This document shows positions 5,627-7,917 of a stretch of DNA of 7,917 bases, piece by piece. The first letter of the stretch is position 1. The number at the start of each line of letters is the position of its first letter. Under the pieces are notes generated by a model, which saw only the letters and a program-made list of their open reading frames with translations, was not told where the DNA came from and made no database searches. The translations under genes were made by a program, and so were the position numbers. Location of the stretch: positions 40,208 to 48,124 of the forward strand of contig MHYD01000071.1 in the NCBI GenBank assembly GCA_001824645.1, written 5' to 3'. The stretch is from Planctomycetes bacterium RBG_13_46_10. Lineage in GTDB: Bacteria > Planctomycetota > Phycisphaerae > Sedimentisphaerales > Anaerobacaceae.

Positions 5627-7162
5627 ATGGTTTTTAGTTCTATAATATTCATCTTTTTCTTTTTGCCGATAGTTCTTGGCGGTTATTACTTGCTTTCATT
5701 GCCAGCTATAGCAGGTTTTGCACCAAGGTTCTGGCGGCAGATGAGCAATCTGTTTCTGTTGATGGTAAGTCTGGTGTTTTATTTCTGGGGTGAAAATTTC
5801 CTGGTCTGGATTATTATTACCACGACATTCATAGATTATATGTGCGGCCTGTTAATATCAGGGGGGCTAAACAATCGAAAAATTCAAAAATTAAAAATTG
5901 GTGCTCCCAGGACAAGATTACAAAAATTGGGACTTTTAATATCTATATGCTCAAACCTGGGTTTTATTTGTGTGTTCAAATATTTCAATTTCGGTGTCGA
6001 TAGCTACAATAGTCTGGTAACAAAAATGGGGCTGTCTGCTTTCCAATGGGATGATGTTATTCGGATAACCCTGCCTTTGGGAATCAGCTTTTATACGTTT
6101 CAATCGATGAGTTACACTATAGATGTTTATCGAGGCCATGTACGTGCTACGCGCAATCTGATTAACTATGCCTGTTATGTTACAATGTTTCCACAATTGG
6201 TAGCAGGACCAATAATACGCTATAAAGATGTGGCGCAGCAATTAGTTCACAGAGTTTCTACACGCTCACTTTTTGTTTCAGGAATCGGCAGGTTTATTAT
6301 TGGATTGGGCAAAAAGGTGATAATTGCAAATACAGTTGCTGTTCCAGCAGAGAAGATTTTTGCCCTTGCTGCAAATGATCTCACTACAAGCGTAGCATGG
6401 CTTGGAGTTGTTTGTTATACGCTGCAGATATACTTCGATTTTTCCGGTTACTCCGATATGGCTATCGGACTGGGACGAATGTTTGGTTTTGAGTTTCTTG
6501 AGAACTTTAATTATCCGTATATTTCGAAATCGATGAGGGAATTCTGGCGAAGGTGGCATATTTCACTTTCAACATGGTTCAGAGACTATCTTTATATACC
6601 ACTGGGAGGCAGCCATTGCTCAGCGGCGAGAATATACTTCAATCTAATAGTGGTTTTCTTTTTATGTGGTTTGTGGCATGGTGCATATTGGACCTTTGTT
6701 GTGTGGGGACTGTATCACGGTTTATTCTTGATTCTGGAGCGGTTATGGCTTGGCAAATTTCTGGCTAAACAACATGCTGTTATAAGCCAGACGTACGCAC
6801 TGTTAGTTGTAATGTGTGGGTGGGTAATATTCGCTTCGGATACTTTTTCGCATGCGATTAGTTTTTTGGCAGCCATGTCAGGATTTACCCGGGCCTCAGA
6901 TGCCGCTAATAGTGTGTCATGGTATTTATCTCTTGATGTTCGTATAGCATTAATTATTGGTATTATTTTTTCAATGCCTGTTTTACCGGTTCTGGAGCGG
7001 TGCTGGAAAAAGTTTGTAGCTTCACGCAAAGGGATTCTAAAAGCGGCACTTGAACTGCAATTTTCGTTTGTCTATGTAGTAGGTCTTTCGTTAGTTTTAA
7101 TAATATCTCTAATGTTGCTTTCTGCAGGAACACATAATCCGTTTATTTATTTTCGTTTTTAA
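5627..7162 (+). CDS. MBOAT family O-acyltransferase, AlgI-like
   Basis: A 511-residue polytopic inner-membrane protein of the AlgI branch of the MBOAT family. In the alginate and acetylated-cellulose systems this protein passes acetyl groups from a cytoplasmic donor across the membrane for polysaccharide O-acetylation. Landmarks: an N-terminal MVFSS...FFFLPIVLGGYYLL helix typical of AlgI, TLPLGISFYTFQSMSYTID, PQLVAGPIIRY, LQIYFDFSGYSDMAIGLGRM, REFWRRWHISLSTWFRDYLY (His311), LGGS, and LWHGAYWTFVVWGLYHG with the invariant MBOAT His at 351 and another at 364. It ends in NPFIYFRF, a usual AlgI-type terminus, so it is complete. I start it at ATG 5627 because family members begin at this helix, a ribosome site precedes it, and the promoter position fits. 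The open frame extends to GTG 5594 (11 more residues). The AlgJ-like gene follows 15 bp after the stop, which supports an O-acetylation operon; the target polymer is not in view. Confidence 0.95.
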   Translation: MVFSSIIFIFFFLPIVLGGYYLLSLPAIAGFAPRFWRQMSNLFLLMVSLVFYFWGENFLVWIIITTTFIDYMCGLLISGGLNNRKIQKLKIGAPRTRLQKLGLLISICSNLGFICVFKYFNFGVDSYNSLVTKMGLSAFQWDDVIRITLPLGISFYTFQSMSYTIDVYRGHVRATRNLINYACYVTMFPQLVAGPIIRYKDVAQQLVHRVSTRSLFVSGIGRFIIGLGKKVIIANTVAVPAEKIFALAANDLTTSVAWLGVVCYTLQIYFDFSGYSDMAIGLGRMFGFEFLENFNYPYISKSMREFWRRWHISLSTWFRDYLYIPLGGSHCSAARIYFNLIVVFFLCGLWHGAYWTFVVWGLYHGLFLILERLWLGKFLAKQHAVISQTYALLVVMCGWVIFASDTFSHAISFLAAMSGFTRASDAANSVSWYLSLDVRIALIIGIIFSMPVLPVLERCWKKFVASRKGILKAALELQFSFVYVVGLSLVLIISLMLLSAGTHNPFIYFRF

Positions 7163-7177
7163 ATTACGGCATCTATA

Positions 7178-7917
7178 ATGGATAATTCACCAGCACATAG
7201 GATAAGGGATAGAATTCTAATATTAATGTTTGTCGGGTTAATTTGGCTTCCTCTTATAGGATTTTTGGGAGGTTGGGGCAATTCAGGAGACTTGGGAGAG
7301 AAACGGATTCTTTCTAAATGCCCCGTTTTAGGAGAAGATACACTTGAAACGATTCCTGAAAAGTTCGATTCCTTTTACAAAGACTCCTTCGGTTTTCGCA
7401 ATGACTTAATCCGCGGACACAATTGGATAAGATATAAGTTATTTAAAGGTGAAACCTACGGAGATGTGCTTATTGGGAAAGACGGCTGGTTGTTCTTAAC
7501 AAAGGCTGGTATCATTTCTGACTACTTGGGTCAAAAACCATTGACGCCTGAGGAATTAGATTGTTGGAAAGCGGCTCTTGAGCAACATCAGGAGTGGCTG
7601 GCTAAACGTGGCATTCGTTATTTGTTTGTAGTCGCGCCCAATAAAGCTATGATTTATTCGGAAATGCTCCCTAATCACATTTATATGAATAAGCATAAAA
7701 CACGCATGGACCAGCTTGTGGATTATTTGAATGAAAATTCAAGTGTTGAGTTCCTGGATTTACGCGATGCATTGCGTGGTGAAAAAGCAACAGGTTTAGT
7801 TTATCATCCGCGCGATTCTCATTGGAATGAACGAGGAGCTTTTATTGTATATCGAGAGATATGCAACCGCTTGGTAAAGTGGTTTCCTGATATCTATTCA
7901 TGGTCAATAGAGGATTT
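7178..7917 (+). CDS. AlgJ/AlgX-like SGNH-type O-acetyltransferase (partial, 3' end cut)
   Basis: ATG 7178 opens a frame that runs off the window after 246 codons. Residues 13-32 are a hydrophobic anchor preceded by basic residues, placing the rest in the periplasm. Family landmarks follow in order: EKRIL (41-45, the usual ENRxL position), FYKDSFGFRN (66-75), LIGKDGWLF (98-106), FVVAPNKAMIYSEMLP (150-165), and DSHWNERGA (213-221). Asp213 and His215 form the D-x-H of the catalytic triad, as in AlgJ and AlgX. The nucleophile Ser in those proteins is roughly 90-100 residues further on, so it is expected beyond the window. Such proteins take acetyl from the MBOAT partner and place it on a polysaccharide. 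The gene is 15 bp downstream of the MBOAT gene and surely co-transcribed. There is no Shine-Dalgarno before the ATG. Whether it is closer to AlgJ, AlgX or another paralogue cannot be told without the C-terminus, where AlgX has a carbohydrate-binding module. Confidence 0.9.
   Translation, partial: MDNSPAHRIRDRILILMFVGLIWLPLIGFLGGWGNSGDLGEKRILSKCPVLGEDTLETIPEKFDSFYKDSFGFRNDLIRGHNWIRYKLFKGETYGDVLIGKDGWLFLTKAGIISDYLGQKPLTPEELDCWKAALEQHQEWLAKRGIRYLFVVAPNKAMIYSEMLPNHIYMNKHKTRMDQLVDYLNENSSVEFLDLRDALRGEKATGLVYHPRDSHWNERGAFIVYREICNRLVKWFPDIYSWSIED

Noticed and set aside
6715..7029. Minus-strand open frame opposite the MBOAT gene as a gene
   Set aside because: It is a shadow of a conserved membrane protein gene, without domain motifs or start signals.
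7174..7179. TATAAT overlapping the start of the AlgJ-like gene as a -10 box
   Set aside because: There is no -35 box at a suitable distance, and the gene is 15 bp behind the MBOAT gene, so it is best read as part of that operon.

Overview
The window reads as a chromosomal piece of a Gram-negative, lipid A-making bacterium. Base composition is moderately AT-rich (judged by eye). FG-GAP/VCBS-type repeats, LpxD paired with LpxI (not LpxH), AlgI/AlgJ-type O-acetylation genes and several starts without a Shine-Dalgarno would fit a planctomycete, perhaps of the Phycisphaerae. That placement is an inference from gene content and not a sequence match.

Left half, all on the + strand: the 3' end of a repeat-rich beta-propeller-like protein (1-422); mnmA, the tRNA 2-thiouridine synthase (453-1508); a family 9 glycosyltransferase of the heptosyltransferase type (1592-2674); lpxD (2824-3897); and lpxI (3949-4824). 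LpxD makes UDP-2,3-diacylglucosamine and LpxI hydrolyses that product to lipid X, so these two neighbours are successive in substrate terms. The GT9 protein plausibly adds a core sugar to the resulting lipid. A strong sigma70-like promoter (TTGACC-N16-TATAAT) sits just after the GT9 stop codon and should drive lpxD-lpxI with a leader of about 105 nt.

Right half: a small SAM-dependent methyltransferase on the - strand (4839-5447) converges on lpxI with only 14 bp between them. It is divergent from an MBOAT O-acyltransferase of the AlgI type (5627-7162), which is followed 15 bp later by an AlgJ/AlgX-like SGNH acetyltransferase cut by the window end (7178-7917). The MBOAT/AlgJ pair is the classic two-part machine that moves acetyl groups across the inner membrane and onto a polysaccharide. 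The methyltransferase may decorate the same or another glycan.

The 146-bp divergent region 5448-5593 is the densest regulatory stretch. It holds two well-formed promoters facing apart, an imperfect palindrome straddling the methyltransferase -10 box, and an 8-bp word (TGTGGTTT) placed between -35 and -10 in both promoters. No CRISPR array, tRNA, rRNA or mobile element was seen. The gene families themselves are known; the least explained points are the regulatory layout and the start-codon choices.
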